DNA of 64,000 nucleotides. Source: Alcaligenaceae bacterium. GTDB lineage: Bacteria; Pseudomonadota; Gammaproteobacteria; Burkholderiales; Burkholderiaceae_B. Location of the stretch: contig JAUNUJ010000005.1 of NCBI GenBank assembly GCA_030538235.1, forward strand, positions 162,491 through 226,490, in the 5' to 3' direction. Position 1 is the first letter of the stretch; every line of letters starts with the position of its first letter. A program made the translations under genes and the position numbers. Shown in pieces: positions 19,133 to 30,688 of this stretch. The notes beneath the pieces are model-generated. The model was not told the origin of the DNA. It searched no databases and was given only the letters and a program-made list of their open reading frames with translations.

Positions 19133-19861
19133 ATGAAAAATTTTAAATTACAACGATCCTGGCGCTTGTTAGCGGCTTCTTTGGTCGTGTTTTTAACAGC
19201 ATGTGCTAGTAGCAATACCTTTACTGTTCGTCAAGAGGTGTTCCAACAATTGGGTGGTGCCGGTTCAGGTGGTAGTTATGTCATCAAAAATCCGGACACA
19301 CAAAATCTTGAGCGCAGCGCTTATGCTAACTTATTGCAGCAAAATATGCACCGCACTGGTTTATATCAAGCGGCCTCAGAAAAAAATGCCGATTATCTGG
19401 TTAATTTTAATTACACCACTGAACGTCGTCAGCAATTAGTGCGTGATTACGATTACGATCCTTTTTATTTTTACCCCTATATGGGCTTTGGGTATTGGCC
19501 GAGTAGTCGTTTTCATGGCGGTATGATGTTCTATCCGCGCATGCATTATGGTTCTAGTGTGCGTCAAGTAAACTATAATTATTACATTTTACAGGTGCTG
19601 ATAAGTCGCCGCTCTGATGGTCAAAGTGTCTATCAGTCAACGGTCGCCGCTAGCAGTCAAGCGCCTATGGTTCAAGTGATGCCTTATTTGATGGCCGCTG
19701 TCTTTGACGGTTACCCGGGTCAGAGCGCACAGATTAGAGAGGTTGTCTTTGATCTGGACGAGCCGGGAGCGGGTTTAGGCGCCTATTCCGGGCTTGGTGC
19801 TCAGCGAGTGCCACAGAGCGGGACACAGACACCAACAATTAATAATAGCAGTCTGCAATAG
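19133..19861 (+). CDS. DUF4136-type outer-membrane lipoprotein
   Basis: A 242-residue lipoprotein precursor: lipobox LTAC with Cys24 after a hydrophobic segment (WRLLAASLVVFLTAC). The mature part has the DUF4136 pattern: NLLQQNMHRTGLYQAASEKNADYLVNFNY followed by an aromatic stretch (DYDPFYFYPYMGFGYWP) and YNYYILQVLISRRSDGQSVYQSTV. Function is unknown for the family. It is followed by tldD after 36 bases; cotranscription is possible but no functional link is evident. Confidence 0.8.
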   Translation: MKNFKLQRSWRLLAASLVVFLTACASSNTFTVRQEVFQQLGGAGSGGSYVIKNPDTQNLERSAYANLLQQNMHRTGLYQAASEKNADYLVNFNYTTERRQQLVRDYDYDPFYFYPYMGFGYWPSSRFHGGMMFYPRMHYGSSVRQVNYNYYILQVLISRRSDGQSVYQSTVAASSQAPMVQVMPYLMAAVFDGYPGQSAQIREVVFDLDEPGAGLGAYSGLGAQRVPQSGTQTPTINNSSLQ

Positions 19862-19897
19862 CAGCATATGACACAGATTTAAAAGAGTTAAATTTAC

Positions 19898-21400
19898 ATG
19901 AATTTAAAAACCCAAATTAAAGAGCCTCAGTTGGCGACACAGTTATTAGTGCCGAGTCAGCAGAGCTCAATGGATATTGCCAAGTCATTGTTATTGGATC
20001 CTTGGGGGCTTGATGAGAGCCATCTAGAGAGTGCGATGGCAGAGATGTTCAGTCATCAAGTCGATTATGCCGATCTCTATTTCCAATACAGCAATAGTGA
20101 GAGTTGGTCGCTTGATGAGGGTATTGTAAAGTCCGGCTCTTTTAATATTGACCAAGGCGTCGGCGTGCGTGCAGTGGTTGATGAAAAAACCGCTTTTGCT
20201 TACTCCGATAAACTGTCGCCCGAGGCTTTACTGGAGGCGGCGACCACGGTCAAGACGATTGCCGCTCATGGCCCTAAGGATCGCGCGATTCAGGTGCAGT
20301 CCAAGCAGTCGGAGGCTCATCAACTCTATATCGCCGATGATCCTTTGGATTCCATGACTGCCGAAGAAAAAGTTGAGTTACTCGAAAAGGTTGAGCGTGT
20401 TGCCCGTGCTCGTGATCCGCGTGTGATTCAGGTCATGGCCGCTCTAGGCGCCACTCGTGATGTAGTGTTAGTGGCCGGTAGTGATGGTCGCTTGGTTGCT
20501 GATGTGCGTCCTTTGGTGCGTTTGTCGGTCCACGTGATTGTTGAGCAAGAGGGTCGTCGTGAAAGTGCCTCAGCCGGCGGCGGCGGTCGTTTTGGTCTGA
20601 ATTACTTTACGGATACCTTGATTGATGAGTACGTTAATCGTGCGGTTGATGATGCCCTGATTAATCTGGAAGCGCGTCCTGCCCCGGCAGGTCAAATGAC
20701 TGTGGTGCTGGGTTCAGGTTGGCCGGGCATCCTATTACATGAAGCAGTAGGTCATGGTCTCGAGGGTGACTTTAACCGCAAGGGTTCTAGCGTGTTTTCC
20801 GGGCGCATTGGCGAACAGGTCGCCTCAAAAGGGGTTACCGTCATTGATGATGGCACCATGGTCGACCGTCGTGGCTCATTAAATGTTGACGATGAGGGTA
20901 ATCCGACTCAGCACAACGTGCTAATCGAAGATGGCGTATTACGCGGTTATATGCAAGATACACTCAACGCTCGCCTAATGGACACGCCGGTCACCGGTAA
21001 TGGTCGTCGCGAGTCGTATGCTCATTTGCCCATGCCACGCATGACTAATACATACATGGTGGCAGGTGACAAAACACCGGAAGAAATTATTGAATCGGTC
21101 GAAGACGGTATTTATGCTGTGAATTTTGGTGGCGGTCAGGTGGACATTACCAGTGGTAAGTTTGTTTTCTCCGCCTCAGTCGCTTATCGTATCGAAAATG
21201 GCAAGGTGACCTATCCGGTCAAGGGGGCGACCCTGATTGGTAGTGGTATCGAGGCCATGAATCAGGTTTCCATGATTGGCAATGACCTAAAATTAGATCC
21301 GGGGGTCGGTACTTGCGGCAAAGAGGGCCAAAGTGTGCCGGTGGGTGTCGGTATGCCAACTATACGTATTGATGGTTTGACCGTGGGCGGTACGGCATAG
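19898..21400 (+). CDS. tldD: Metalloprotease TldD
   Basis: A 500-residue subunit of the TldD/TldE protease, which degrades unfolded small peptides and in some hosts matures microcins or supports antitoxin turnover. The zinc motif is [15 protein letters not shown] (HExxxH), and glycine-rich blocks [16 protein letters not shown] and [21 protein letters not shown] are typical. The N-terminus is about 20 residues longer than common TldD proteins. No tldE is in the window, as is usual when the two genes are unlinked. Confidence 0.95.
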   Translation: MNLKTQIKEPQLATQLLVPSQQSSMDIAKSLLLDPWGLDESHLESAMAEMFSHQVDYADLYFQYSNSESWSLDEGIVKSGSFNIDQGVGVRAVVDEKTAFAYSDKLSPEALLEAATTVKTIAAHGPKDRAIQVQSKQSEAHQLYIADDPLDSMTAEEKVELLEKVERVARARDPRVIQVMAALGATRDVVLVAGSDGRLVADVRPLVRLSVHVIVEQEGRRESASAGGGGRFGLNYFTDTLIDEYVNRAVDDALINLEARPAPAGQMTVVLGSGWPGILLHEAVGHGLEGDFNRKGSSVFSGRIGEQVASKGVTVIDDGTMVDRRGSLNVDDEGNPTQHNVLIEDGVLRGYMQDTLNARLMDTPVTGNGRRESYAHLPMPRMTNTYMVAGDKTPEEIIESVEDGIYAVNFGGGQVDITSGKFVFSASVAYRIENGKVTYPVKGATLIGSGIEAMNQVSMIGNDLKLDPGVGTCGKEGQSVPVGVGMPTIRIDGLTVGGTA

Positions 21401-21569
21401 TTTATATTAAAGAGCACCATAGCTAAAATTAATAGAGTGCCCTAACTACTTAAAAAATAATATAAAAAAGGCAATTATTATGGTTTTAGTCATTATGTTG
21501 CAATACAATATAAATATGCTTGTTTAGAAAGCCATTAAATTAAAAATTTAGATATTTGGAGTTATAAAG

Positions 21570-22634
21570 GTGTCATACAATACCGATGATTTACGCATTG
21601 ATGAAATCCGTGAGTTAACCCCACCTTCTCATTTGATGAGAGAGTTTCCGTGCTCCTCAGAGATTTCCAGTGTGGTGCATGATTCACGCCAAGCGATTCA
21701 TAAGATTCTGCACGATCAAGATGACCGTATTTTGGTTGTGGTTGGTCCTTGTTCAATTCATGATACCAAAGCAGCTCTTGAGTATGCTGATTTATTAAAA
21801 GCTGCTCGTGACAAGTATCAGGGTGAGCTTGAGGTCGTGATGCGGGTTTATTTTGAAAAGCCTCGTACTACCGTTGGTTGGAAGGGGTTGATTAATGACC
21901 CTGATTTAGACTCTAGCTACAATATCAACAAGGGCTTACGCATTGGGCGCCAACTGCTTCTCGATATTAATGCCAAGGGTTTACCGGCCGGTTGTGAGTT
22001 CCTTGATATGATTAGCCCGCAGTACATGGCCGACTTGGTTTCTTGGGGCGCTATCGGTGCTCGTACCACGGAGAGTCAGGTGCATCGTGAGTTATCTTCC
22101 GGACTATCTTGCCCGGTAGGTTTTAAAAATGGTACCGATGGTAATGTCAAAATTGCCGTTGATGCTGTTCAAGCCGCCTCTCGTCCGCATAGCTTCCTTT
22201 CTGTCACCAAGGGTGGTCACTCAGCGATTGTCAGAACTCGCGGTAACGAAGACTGCCATATTATTTTACGTGGTGGCAATGACGGTCCTAACTACAGTGC
22301 TGAGCATATTCAGGCGGCAGCGGCAGTGATTGAAAAAGCCGGTTTGACACCCAAGATCATGATTGATGCGAGCCACGCAAACAGCTCTAAAAATCCTGAA
22401 AATCAGCCATTAGTGATGGAAGATGTTGCTCAGCAACTTGAAGGGGGTGACGCACGTATTTGCGGTGTCATGATTGAAAGTCATTTGGTTGCCGGTCGTC
22501 AAGACCAGGTCGATGGTGAGCCTTTAGTCTATGGCCAGAGTATTACCGATGGCTGTATCGATTGGGCGAGTACTGACAAAGTACTGGCACGTTTGGCCGA
22601 AGCGGTTAAAGTTCGTCGCCAAAAAGCTGCTTAA
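21570..22634 (+). CDS. aroG: 3-deoxy-7-phosphoheptulonate synthase (class I)
   Basis: The first enzyme of the shikimate pathway, condensing phosphoenolpyruvate and erythrose 4-phosphate; 354 residues. Motifs: VVGPCSIHD, RVYFEKPRTTVGWKGLINDP, GARTTESQVHRELSSGLSCPVGFKNGTDG and DASHANSSKNP. The start is GTG 21570, supported by TTTGGAG ending 8 bases upstream. It resembles the AroF/AroG/AroH type with an N-terminal feedback-inhibition extension; which amino acid inhibits it cannot be told reliably. The 169-base upstream gap shows no clear leader peptide or TyrR/TrpR operator. Confidence 0.94.
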   Translation: MSYNTDDLRIDEIRELTPPSHLMREFPCSSEISSVVHDSRQAIHKILHDQDDRILVVVGPCSIHDTKAALEYADLLKAARDKYQGELEVVMRVYFEKPRTTVGWKGLINDPDLDSSYNINKGLRIGRQLLLDINAKGLPAGCEFLDMISPQYMADLVSWGAIGARTTESQVHRELSSGLSCPVGFKNGTDGNVKIAVDAVQAASRPHSFLSVTKGGHSAIVRTRGNEDCHIILRGGNDGPNYSAEHIQAAAAVIEKAGLTPKIMIDASHANSSKNPENQPLVMEDVAQQLEGGDARICGVMIESHLVAGRQDQVDGEPLVYGQSITDGCIDWASTDKVLARLAEAVKVRRQKAA

Positions 22635-22674
22635 TGACAGATCAAATTCTGCATAAGTTTTTTGATTTGTGTAA

Positions 22675-22712
22675 AAATGGCTAAGTGAATTATCGGATTC
22701 ACTTAGCCATTT
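22675..22712. terminator. Rho-independent terminator after aroG
   Basis: A perfect 16-base stem: 22675-22690 (AAATGGCTAAGTGAAT) and 22697-22712, with loop TATCGG. A short T-rich stretch follows. mnmA starts 24 bases downstream. Confidence 0.85.
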
Positions 22713-22736
22713 CCTATTATTTTTTATACCTTATAC

Positions 22737-23855
22737 ATGAACAATTCCCCAGCATCTTCAAATGGCAAACGCGTTGTGATCGGTATGTCGGGGGGCGTAG
22801 ATTCATCAGTGAGCGCCTGGCTACTGAAGCAGCAGGGCTATGATGTGGTCGGTCTTTTTATGAAAAACTGGGAAGACGATGACACCGATGAGTATTGCTC
22901 CAGTCGCCAAGATCTCTTGGACGCCGTAAGTGTGGCCGACTTATTAGGGATTGAAATTGAGGCGGTAAATTTTGCTGCCGAGTACAAGGACCGCGTTTTT
23001 TCTGAGTTCTTGCGCGAGTATTCCGCAGGCCGTACACCGAATCCTGATGTGCTTTGTAATGCCGAAATTAAGTTTAAAGCCTTTTTAGATCATGCCATGA
23101 GTTTGGGTGCCGATCATATCGCCACTGGACATTATGCGCGTGTGCGTCAAGTTGATGGTTTAAACGGTCCCGAATTTCAATTATTAAAAGGCGTGGATCC
23201 TAGCAAGGATCAAAGCTATTTCCTACACCGTTTAAACCAGGCTCAATTAAGTAAAACCTTATTTCCTTTAGGTGAAATTCACAAAACTGAGGTGCGAGAG
23301 ATCGCTGAACGTTTGCAATTACCCAATGCGGATAAAAAAGACTCGACCGGTATTTGCTTTATTGGTGAACGACCTTTTAGAGAGTTTTTAAATCGCTATT
23401 TACCGACTGAGCCGGGCCCTATGGTGACGGATAGCGGTGATGTCTTGGGCGAACATATGGGTTTGTCTTTTTATACTTTGGGTCAACGCAAAGGTCTGGG
23501 AATTGGTGGGGTCAAAAATTACCAGAGCGAAGATGGCACAGCGCCGGCTTGGTTTGTGGCCCGCAAGGATTTAGAAAACAATACACTTTATGTGGTTAAT
23601 GGTCATGACCATCCATGGCTGATGACTAAACAATTGGTAGCAGAAGATGTCAGTTGGGTTGCTGGCCATGCGCCTGCTGCCGGCAATTACGGTGCCAAAA
23701 CACGCTACCGACAAGCTGATGCGCCTTGTTATTTGGAAGCAACTGAACAGGGCTTTCGCCTAAGCTTTCCAGAGGCCCAATGGGCTGTGACACCCGGCCA
23801 ATCGGCGGTGTTATATGATGGAGATATTTGCCTAGGCGGCGGTATTATTTATTAA
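22737..23855 (+). CDS. mnmA: tRNA 2-thiouridylase MnmA
   Basis: Thiolates U34 of tRNA Lys, Glu and Gln using sulfur relayed through Tus proteins; 372 residues. The PP-loop [13 protein letters not shown] is at about residues 17-29, the catalytic Cys is in [12 protein letters not shown] (D-x-x-C-N) and the second Cys in [17 protein letters not shown]. The C-terminal beta-barrel domain is intact. purB follows after 19 bases, suggesting cotranscription. Confidence 0.96.
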   Translation: MNNSPASSNGKRVVIGMSGGVDSSVSAWLLKQQGYDVVGLFMKNWEDDDTDEYCSSRQDLLDAVSVADLLGIEIEAVNFAAEYKDRVFSEFLREYSAGRTPNPDVLCNAEIKFKAFLDHAMSLGADHIATGHYARVRQVDGLNGPEFQLLKGVDPSKDQSYFLHRLNQAQLSKTLFPLGEIHKTEVREIAERLQLPNADKKDSTGICFIGERPFREFLNRYLPTEPGPMVTDSGDVLGEHMGLSFYTLGQRKGLGIGGVKNYQSEDGTAPAWFVARKDLENNTLYVVNGHDHPWLMTKQLVAEDVSWVAGHAPAAGNYGAKTRYRQADAPCYLEATEQGFRLSFPEAQWAVTPGQSAVLYDGDICLGGGIIY

Positions 23856-23862
23856 CTATTAA

Positions 23863-25257
<1,395 letters not shown>

Positions 25258-25320
25258 TCAGAAACCGATTGAAATACTTTAACATAACTGTAACTTGTCC
25301 TCTAATTAACGCTTAGCTTA

Positions 25321-25338
25321 TAATTGACTAGTCAATTA
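25321..25338. promoter_or_regulatory. 18-base perfect palindrome upstream of cytochrome c'
   Basis: TAATTGACTAGTCAATTA is a perfect palindrome, 139 bases before the cytochrome gene. It could be a regulator's operator or part of a purB-end structure. The TTGA...TCAA half-sites recall Crp/Fnr-type sites but the spacing is two bases shorter than the Fnr consensus. Confidence 0.4.
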
Positions 25339-25376
25339 AAGGTTGATAGGGCATTTATTTGGCCATTGACACTTAT

Positions 25377-25390
25377 TTGATACAAGTCAC
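25377..25390 (+). promoter_or_regulatory. Weak Fnr/Anr-like site
   Basis: TTGATACAAGTCAC matches TTGAT-N4-ATCAA at 8 of 10 positions, about 87 bases before the cytochrome c' start. Control by oxygen or nitric oxide is common for such cytochromes. Chance matches are expected at this level. Confidence 0.25.
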
Positions 25391-25476
25391 AATTAAATGC
25401 TTGAAGACTATATTAGAAACTTGTAAAGTAATAATTTATAGTTGACTCGTTTTAGGGAATTTAAGGGAAATTTATT

Positions 25477-25944
25477 ATGAAAAAATTATTAAGCGCTATT
25501 GTGTTAGCAACCTGTGGTTTAGCAACAACTACTGCTTTTGCAGTAACCAGTGCCAAAGATCATTTTGAAACAACTGATGACGCGATTGAGTACCGTCAAG
25601 CTGCTTTTAAATTAATCGGTGATATCTACGGTGCACGCATGGGTGCTATGGCTCGTGGCGATGTTGATTTTGACGCTGATGTTGTTAAAGAAAACGCCGC
25701 AGTACTTAAAGTTCTTATCAATCTTCCTTGGGCCGGTTTCGGTGAGGGCACCGAAGGTGGTGGTTCCGAAGACAAAATCTGGAGCAACAAAGCTGACTTC
25801 GAGGAAAAAGCGGTTGCTTCTATCCAAGCAGTTGCTGCACTAGAAGAAGCGTCTGAGAGCGGTGATTTAAATAAATTCAAACAAGCATTTGCCGGTGTAG
25901 GACAATCTTGTAAATCTTGCCACGATAGCTACCGCAAGAAGTAA
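25477..25944 (+). CDS. Cytochrome c' / c-556-like class II cytochrome c
   Basis: A 155-residue periplasmic haem protein. A Sec signal peptide ends near AFA (residue 22). The single haem motif CKSCHDSYRKK sits at the extreme C-terminus, as in four-helix class II cytochromes, and the first helix starts around DDAIEYRQAAFKLIGDIYGARMGAM. Such proteins bind NO or CO or act as electron carriers. Codon bias suggests strong expression. It is monocistronic, with palindromic sequences upstream and a strong terminator after it. Confidence 0.9.
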   Translation: MKKLLSAIVLATCGLATTTAFAVTSAKDHFETTDDAIEYRQAAFKLIGDIYGARMGAMARGDVDFDADVVKENAAVLKVLINLPWAGFGEGTEGGGSEDKIWSNKADFEEKAVASIQAVAALEEASESGDLNKFKQAFAGVGQSCKSCHDSYRKK

Positions 25945-25973
25945 TTCATAGCATTAGTTAATCGAGATTGAAG

Positions 25974-25999
25974 AGGGCGCCAAATTGGCGCCCTTTTTG
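25974..25999 (+). terminator. Rho-independent terminator
   Basis: AGGGCGCCAA (25974-25983) and TTGGCGCCCT (25985-25994) form a 10-base stem, followed immediately by a T run. Confidence 0.92.
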
Positions 26000-26044
26000 T
26001 TGTATTACTAGCGTTAGTTCGATTTTATTATTTCGATCTTTAAC

Positions 26045-27370
26045 TTAATAAATAAAGTAGAACACGCCGGAAATAATAATACCTGAAACAATCAGGGTAA
26101 ATAGGCAGAAGCCCATGATGTCACGTGCCTTTAGACCAGCAATAGCCAGGGCGGGTAGAGCCCAAAACGGTTGAATCATATTGGTCCAAGCGTCACCCCA
26201 AGCAATGCTCATCGCCATTTTGGCTTGTTCGATATTAGCTCCCATGGCATTCATTTGATTAACTGCTTCAATCATCACCGGTGCTTGTACAGCCCACTGA
26301 CCGCCACCACTAGGAATAAAGAAGTTAACTAGGCCGGCACTGAGGAAAGACAAGACATAAAAGGTTTTTTCAGTTGCTACACTGACAAAGGCATTAGTAA
26401 TAGACGCTGCTAAACCTGATTGAACCATCATGGCCATAATCGCCGCATAAAATGGGAACTGAATCAGAATCGGACCCACTGCGCGCACTGAATCATCGAC
26501 CGCATCCATGAAATTACGTGGCGTACCATGTAAAACAATCGCCGCAAAGAAGAAAATAAAGTTAATAATATTAAGGTTTAAACTACCCCCCTTAACAAAA
26601 TACGCGATGATATAAATCCACCCTAGCGCACCAATAATCAAATTTAAGATTGAACTGTGCTCAAGACGTTCAGCCGGGGTCATTTGCTGTGGTTTAGGCT
26701 CAGGTTCGACTTCGACTAAGAGCTTAGGATCCACAATCACACGCTCTTCTCTGGAGGGGTGCATAAAGTAGCAAAGAATCGGAATCGCAACCAAGAGGGC
26801 AAGACAAATGATCAGATTGCCGCTGGAGAAGATGGTCTGAGCAATTGGAATAATCCCAATTTGCGCTTCATAGGGGTGATTAGGGGTGGCAATACTCAAA
26901 GGAATAGAGCCGGCAATACCACCGTGCCAAACCACGAAACCACTATAGGCACTGGCAATCAATAAACGATAGTCGGTGTCATTGCGTTGTCTTGCTACTT
27001 CTTTGGCGATTAAAGCACCTAAGACCAAGCCGAAGCCCCAGTTAAGCCAACAAGCAATTGCGGTTAATACTGAAACCATCACAATGGCGGATCCAGCTGA
27101 TTTTGGCATTTTTGCCAAGGCGGTTAAAATCCGCTTAAAAAAGGGACTTTTAGCCATCACTGAACCACACAATAAGACCATGGTCATTTGTACGGTAAAG
27201 GCCATTAGACCCCAAAAACCGTTACCAAAGAAGTCCACGACATTGAGTGGTGCTTTGTTGGTAAAGGAGCTCAGGGCAAAAACCAAGAGTGATAAAAGAA
27301 TCACGAAAATATAAGCGTCCGGTAAATAACGCTCCATTAGTCGGGTCGAGAGTCGAGTCAAAAATCTCAT
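26045..27370 (-). CDS. atoE: Short-chain fatty acid transporter, AtoE family
   Basis: An inner-membrane carrier likely importing short-chain fatty acids such as acetoacetate or butyrate; about ten or more hydrophobic segments. The N-terminus MRFLTRLSTRLMERYLPDAYIFVILLSLL aligns by eye with AtoE proteins, and HGGIAGSIPLSIATPNHP and FIPSGGGQWAVQAPVM are characteristic. I start at ATG 27370, which has GAGGAGA about 8 bases upstream; upstream in-frame Met codons would add up to 19 residues and overlap that site. The product is 441 residues. It stands alone, without ato enzymes. Confidence 0.88.
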   Translation of the reverse strand: MRFLTRLSTRLMERYLPDAYIFVILLSLLVFALSSFTNKAPLNVVDFFGNGFWGLMAFTVQMTMVLLCGSVMAKSPFFKRILTALAKMPKSAGSAIVMVSVLTAIACWLNWGFGLVLGALIAKEVARQRNDTDYRLLIASAYSGFVVWHGGIAGSIPLSIATPNHPYEAQIGIIPIAQTIFSSGNLIICLALLVAIPILCYFMHPSREERVIVDPKLLVEVEPEPKPQQMTPAERLEHSSILNLIIGALGWIYIIAYFVKGGSLNLNIINFIFFFAAIVLHGTPRNFMDAVDDSVRAVGPILIQFPFYAAIMAMMVQSGLAASITNAFVSVATEKTFYVLSFLSAGLVNFFIPSGGGQWAVQAPVMIEAVNQMNAMGANIEQAKMAMSIAWGDAWTNMIQPFWALPALAIAGLKARDIMGFCLFTLIVSGIIISGVFYFIY

Positions 27371-27427
27371 CAAAATTCTCCTCATTGAGTGGGATGAAGA
27401 TTTAAAAATGGTCTTGAAGCACTGCAT

Positions 27428-27744
27428 TGCACTAATCTGTTACTACTTAGTTTAGATTTCAAGTGCAAGCAGATGTATCAAAGCCTTCGCCGCTATTTTG
27501 TCATAGTCACTTTACTTTTTAAAGAAAATTCAGTCACTACAGGGTAGATGCCTATCTTTAAACAACATTGTCTGGATGGAAAGGAGCAGAAAGAGTAAAA
27601 TTAGGGGGTTTAGCCGGGAGAATTGTTAGCTGATTTTTATTTCGATGAGACAAAAATTTTGTAAATTTCTTTCAATTATTAACTACTAGTTCTTAAGCTA
27701 AGATTACTATTTAGTTATTGTATTTTCTTGTAGAGGAGTTCGTT
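27428..27744. other. Intergenic region between atoE and the entericidin-like gene
   Basis: 317 bases with no gene that I can support. It must hold the promoters of the two divergent genes, but no clear -35/-10 pair stands out. A purine-rich stretch near 27580-27620 is unexplained. Confidence 0.5.
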
Positions 27745-27888
27745 ATGAAATTAAATCGTTTAACTCGTGTTTTCGTGCTTATGCTTAGCTTGGCAGGTGC
27801 CGCTTTTGCGACTGGCTGTAATACAGTACAGGGTGCTGGTCAGGATATTCAGGCTGGCGGTGCAGCTATCGAAAAAGCAGCTAAGTAA
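27745..27888 (+). CDS. ecnB: Entericidin-like small lipoprotein
   Basis: A 47-residue lipoprotein precursor. The hydrophobic signal (VFVLMLSLAGAAFATG) ends at a lipobox with Cys25, and the mature peptide NTVQGAGQDIQAGGAAIEKAAK is the entericidin A/B pattern (CNTxxGxGxDIxxxGxAIxxAA). Ribosome binding site GAGGAG precedes ATG 27745. Entericidins are small membrane-associated peptides; in enterobacteria the pair acts as a toxin and antidote under stress, but in Burkholderiales single copies are common and the role is unclear. Confidence 0.88.
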   Translation: MKLNRLTRVFVLMLSLAGAAFATGCNTVQGAGQDIQAGGAAIEKAAK

Positions 27889-27926
27889 TCGCTAAAAGTT
27901 TTTAATTTTAGAAATTATTCAAATTT

Positions 27927-27954
27927 CCGGTGCGATAGTGATCTGTCGCACCGG
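27927..27954 (+). terminator. Terminator after the entericidin-like gene
   Basis: CCGGTGCGA (27927-27935) pairs with TCGCACCGG (27946-27954), followed by ATTTCTTTGTCT. Nine-base GC-rich stem with a 10-base loop. Confidence 0.8.
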
Positions 27955-28040
27955 ATTTCTTTGTCTGGCCTTAAGCTTAGGCGCTCCTATGCTAAAATTA
28001 TTCTTTTATTAGTTTGATAGTTTAATCAAAGGATAGTGTT

Positions 28041-28931
28041 TTGGCGACTGCAGTTTATCAATCTACCATCCAATCATTGCCGCTAGTTGCGCGTGGCAAA
28101 GTGCGCGATATGTATGCGGTGGGTGAGGATCACTTTTTAATTGTTGCAACTGATCGAATTTCAGCCTTTGATGTGATCCTCGATGATCCCATCCCGGGTA
28201 AAGGCCAAGTGCTGACTGAGATGACCAATTTCTGGTTGCAAAAGCTAGCTCATATTGTACCTAATCATAGTTCTGATCTTAAACTTGAAGATGTGCTTTC
28301 CGGTGAGGAATTAGCACAGGCACAAGGACGTGCAGTCGTGGTCAAGCGCCTTAAACCTATTATGGTTGAGGCAGTAGCACGTGGTTATATCATCGGTTCC
28401 GGTTGGAAGGACTACCGCAGCACCGGTGAGATCTGCGGCGTTAAATTACCCCGCGGTTTGCAGCTTGCCGAAAAGCTTGAAGAGCCTATCTTTACTCCGG
28501 CCGCAAAAGCCGAGGTAGGCGATCACGATATTAATGTGAATTTTGATTATGTGATTGCTGAAGTAGGTCAGGAAATGGCAGAGGAAATTCGTCGAGTGAC
28601 CTTAGCGTTATACCAGACTGCAGCCGAGTACGCTGAGACCAAAGGTGTGGTCATTGCCGATACAAAATTTGAATTCGGTTTGGACAAAGACGGTCGCCTG
28701 CATCTCATGGATGAAGTGTTAACCCCTGACTCCTCTCGCTTTTGGCCGGCCAATCGTATTCAAAAGGGTGTTAATCCACCGTCTTACGACAAGCAATTTG
28801 TGCGTGATTGGTTAGAGGAACAGGATTGGGATAAAACCGCCCCAGCGCCACGTTTACCTGACGAGGTTATCGAAAAGACCGCCGCTAAATATCGCGAGGC
28901 TTTGGAAATTTTAACCGGACAATCAAATTAG
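28041..28931 (+). CDS. purC: SAICAR synthetase PurC
   Basis: Joins CAIR and aspartate with ATP in purine synthesis; 296 residues. Motifs: [11 protein letters not shown] (phosphate loop), [32 protein letters not shown] and the DTKFEFG / [13 protein letters not shown] signature. The start appears to be TTG 28041, with AAAGGA 7 bases upstream; the overlapping GTG is out of frame and no ATG is available. The rare start may lower expression. First gene of purC-purE-purK-tsaC. Confidence 0.95.
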   Translation: MATAVYQSTIQSLPLVARGKVRDMYAVGEDHFLIVATDRISAFDVILDDPIPGKGQVLTEMTNFWLQKLAHIVPNHSSDLKLEDVLSGEELAQAQGRAVVVKRLKPIMVEAVARGYIIGSGWKDYRSTGEICGVKLPRGLQLAEKLEEPIFTPAAKAEVGDHDINVNFDYVIAEVGQEMAEEIRRVTLALYQTAAEYAETKGVVIADTKFEFGLDKDGRLHLMDEVLTPDSSRFWPANRIQKGVNPPSYDKQFVRDWLEEQDWDKTAPAPRLPDEVIEKTAAKYREALEILTGQSN

Positions 28932-28956
28932 TCATCAAGAATTTAAGGATAGTCAT

Positions 28957-29463
28957 ATGAGCACTACAAAAGAAGAGCTAAAAGTTGCGGTTATTATGGG
29001 TTCTTCCAGTGACTGGGAAGTGATGCGTAATGCAGTCGAGATATTGGAATTCTTTGAGGTTCCCTACGAGGCTAAAGTTATCTCGGCCCATCGTATGCCA
29101 TTGGATATGGTGGCTTTTGGTGAGACCGCCTATGAGCGTGGCTTACGCTGTATTATTGCCGGTGCCGGTGGCGCAGCTCACTTACCGGGCATGATGGCCG
29201 CTTTGACTGAGGTTCCTGTCTTTGGTGTGCCGGTTCCATCGCGTTATTTGCGCGGCGAGGATTCCTTACATTCAATTGTTCAAATGCCCAAGGGCGTACC
29301 GGTAGCCACTTTTGCCATCGGTGAAGCCGGTGCGGCTAATGCCGCTTTGCATGCGGTTGCCACCTTAGCGATGAACGATGAGGTCTTGCGCGACAAGTTA
29401 AAAGCTTATCGTGCCGCTCAAACTCAAAAGGCACGCGCAATGACGTTGCCGCCGGAGGTTTAG
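28957..29463 (+). CDS. purE: N5-carboxyaminoimidazole ribonucleotide mutase PurE
   Basis: Class I PurE, 168 residues, converting N5-CAIR to [16 protein letters not shown] (residues 13-24), [20 protein letters not shown] with the catalytic His, and [26 protein letters not shown] are diagnostic. Presence of purK confirms the two-enzyme route. The stop is one base from the purK ATG. Confidence 0.97.
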   Translation: MSTTKEELKVAVIMGSSSDWEVMRNAVEILEFFEVPYEAKVISAHRMPLDMVAFGETAYERGLRCIIAGAGGAAHLPGMMAALTEVPVFGVPVPSRYLRGEDSLHSIVQMPKGVPVATFAIGEAGAANAALHAVATLAMNDEVLRDKLKAYRAAQTQKARAMTLPPEV

Positions 29464-29464
29464 T

Positions 29465-30679
29465 ATGCAACGCCCTCCAGCGTATGATGAGCAAATACAA
29501 CCAGGTGAGTATCTGGGGATGTTGGGTGACGGCCAATTAGGTCGTATGTTTTGCCAGGCCGCTCAGTCGATGGGCTATAAGGTCATTGCCTTAGGTCTCG
29601 AAGCTGATGGGCCGGCAGGGCAGGTGGCAGAGCAGCACCTTAGTGCCGATTATCTTGATCAAACGGTGCTTGAACAAATGGCTGCTACCGTGCGTGCAGT
29701 CACCACCGAGTTTGAAAATGTTCCGGCTCAATCTTTAAAGCAGTTGTCTTTTACTACTCGTACCACACCTGCTGCTTCTGCACTGGCCGTGGTGCAGGAT
29801 CGTATTGTTGAAAAATCCTTTATTAGCGCTCAGGGTGTGCCGGTAGCGCCACACGCGGCAATTCGCAGCCTAGAAGACTTGGACGCTGTTGGTAGTGAGC
29901 TTTTCCCGGGCATTTTAAAAGCGGCTCGTTTTGGCTATGATGGCAAGGGTCAGGCAGTCGTTGATAGTCTCGATGAGGCACGACAAGCGTTTAAAGATTT
30001 GGGTGAAGTTGAGTGTGTACTTGAAGCGAAATTACCACTAGATTATGAAATCTCCGTGATTCTTGCTCGTAATCAGCAAGAGGAATTAGTGGTTTATCCT
30101 GTGGGTGTTAATCATCATATTAACGGTATTTTATCCAGTACCACAGTCTATCCGGGCCTAGTCCCCGATGCATTAGCTACCAAAGCTCAGGAATATGCTA
30201 AAAAACTAGCTTCAGGCTTAAACTACTTTGGCGTGATGTGCGTAGAATTCTTTATACTAGACGACTCCAAACTAACAGCCGGGCAACCAAGCTTGGTGGT
30301 TAATGAAATCGCTCCACGTCCGCATAATAGTGGCCACTACACCATTAATGCTACCACCTGCTCACAGTTCGAACAGCAAGTGCGTGTGATGGCTGGTATG
30401 CCTTTGGGTGACACTGCTTTATTGCGCCCGACGATAATGTTGAATATCCTCGGTGATAGTTGGTTTATAAGTAATGCAGAGACTGCTCAAGAACCGGATT
30501 GGGCCTCAGTGTTGTCATTGGCCGGAGTGTCATTGCATCTGTACGGCAAGACCGAGGCTCGTCAAGGTCGTAAAATGGGTCATGTCAATATCGTTAATTC
30601 CGATATTGATGCGCTTTATGAAACGGCTCAAAAGGTTAGCGACATCCTGCATTTAGGTGCTGAGCTGGCTCAAAGATAG
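29465..30679 (+). CDS. purK: N5-carboxyaminoimidazole ribonucleotide synthase PurK
   Basis: ATP-grasp enzyme making N5-CAIR from AIR, ATP and bicarbonate; 404 residues. LGMLGDGQLGRMFCQAAQSMGYKV at residues 18-41 is the N-terminal dinucleotide-like fold, with LKAARFGYDGKGQ and VNEIAPRPHNSGHYTINAT in the ATP-grasp core. It starts one base after the purE stop, so translation is coupled. Confidence 0.96.
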   Translation: MQRPPAYDEQIQPGEYLGMLGDGQLGRMFCQAAQSMGYKVIALGLEADGPAGQVAEQHLSADYLDQTVLEQMAATVRAVTTEFENVPAQSLKQLSFTTRTTPAASALAVVQDRIVEKSFISAQGVPVAPHAAIRSLEDLDAVGSELFPGILKAARFGYDGKGQAVVDSLDEARQAFKDLGEVECVLEAKLPLDYEISVILARNQQEELVVYPVGVNHHINGILSSTTVYPGLVPDALATKAQEYAKKLASGLNYFGVMCVEFFILDDSKLTAGQPSLVVNEIAPRPHNSGHYTINATTCSQFEQQVRVMAGMPLGDTALLRPTIMLNILGDSWFISNAETAQEPDWASVLSLAGVSLHLYGKTEARQGRKMGHVNIVNSDIDALYETAQKVSDILHLGAELAQR

Positions 30680-30688
30680 TTTATTGCC

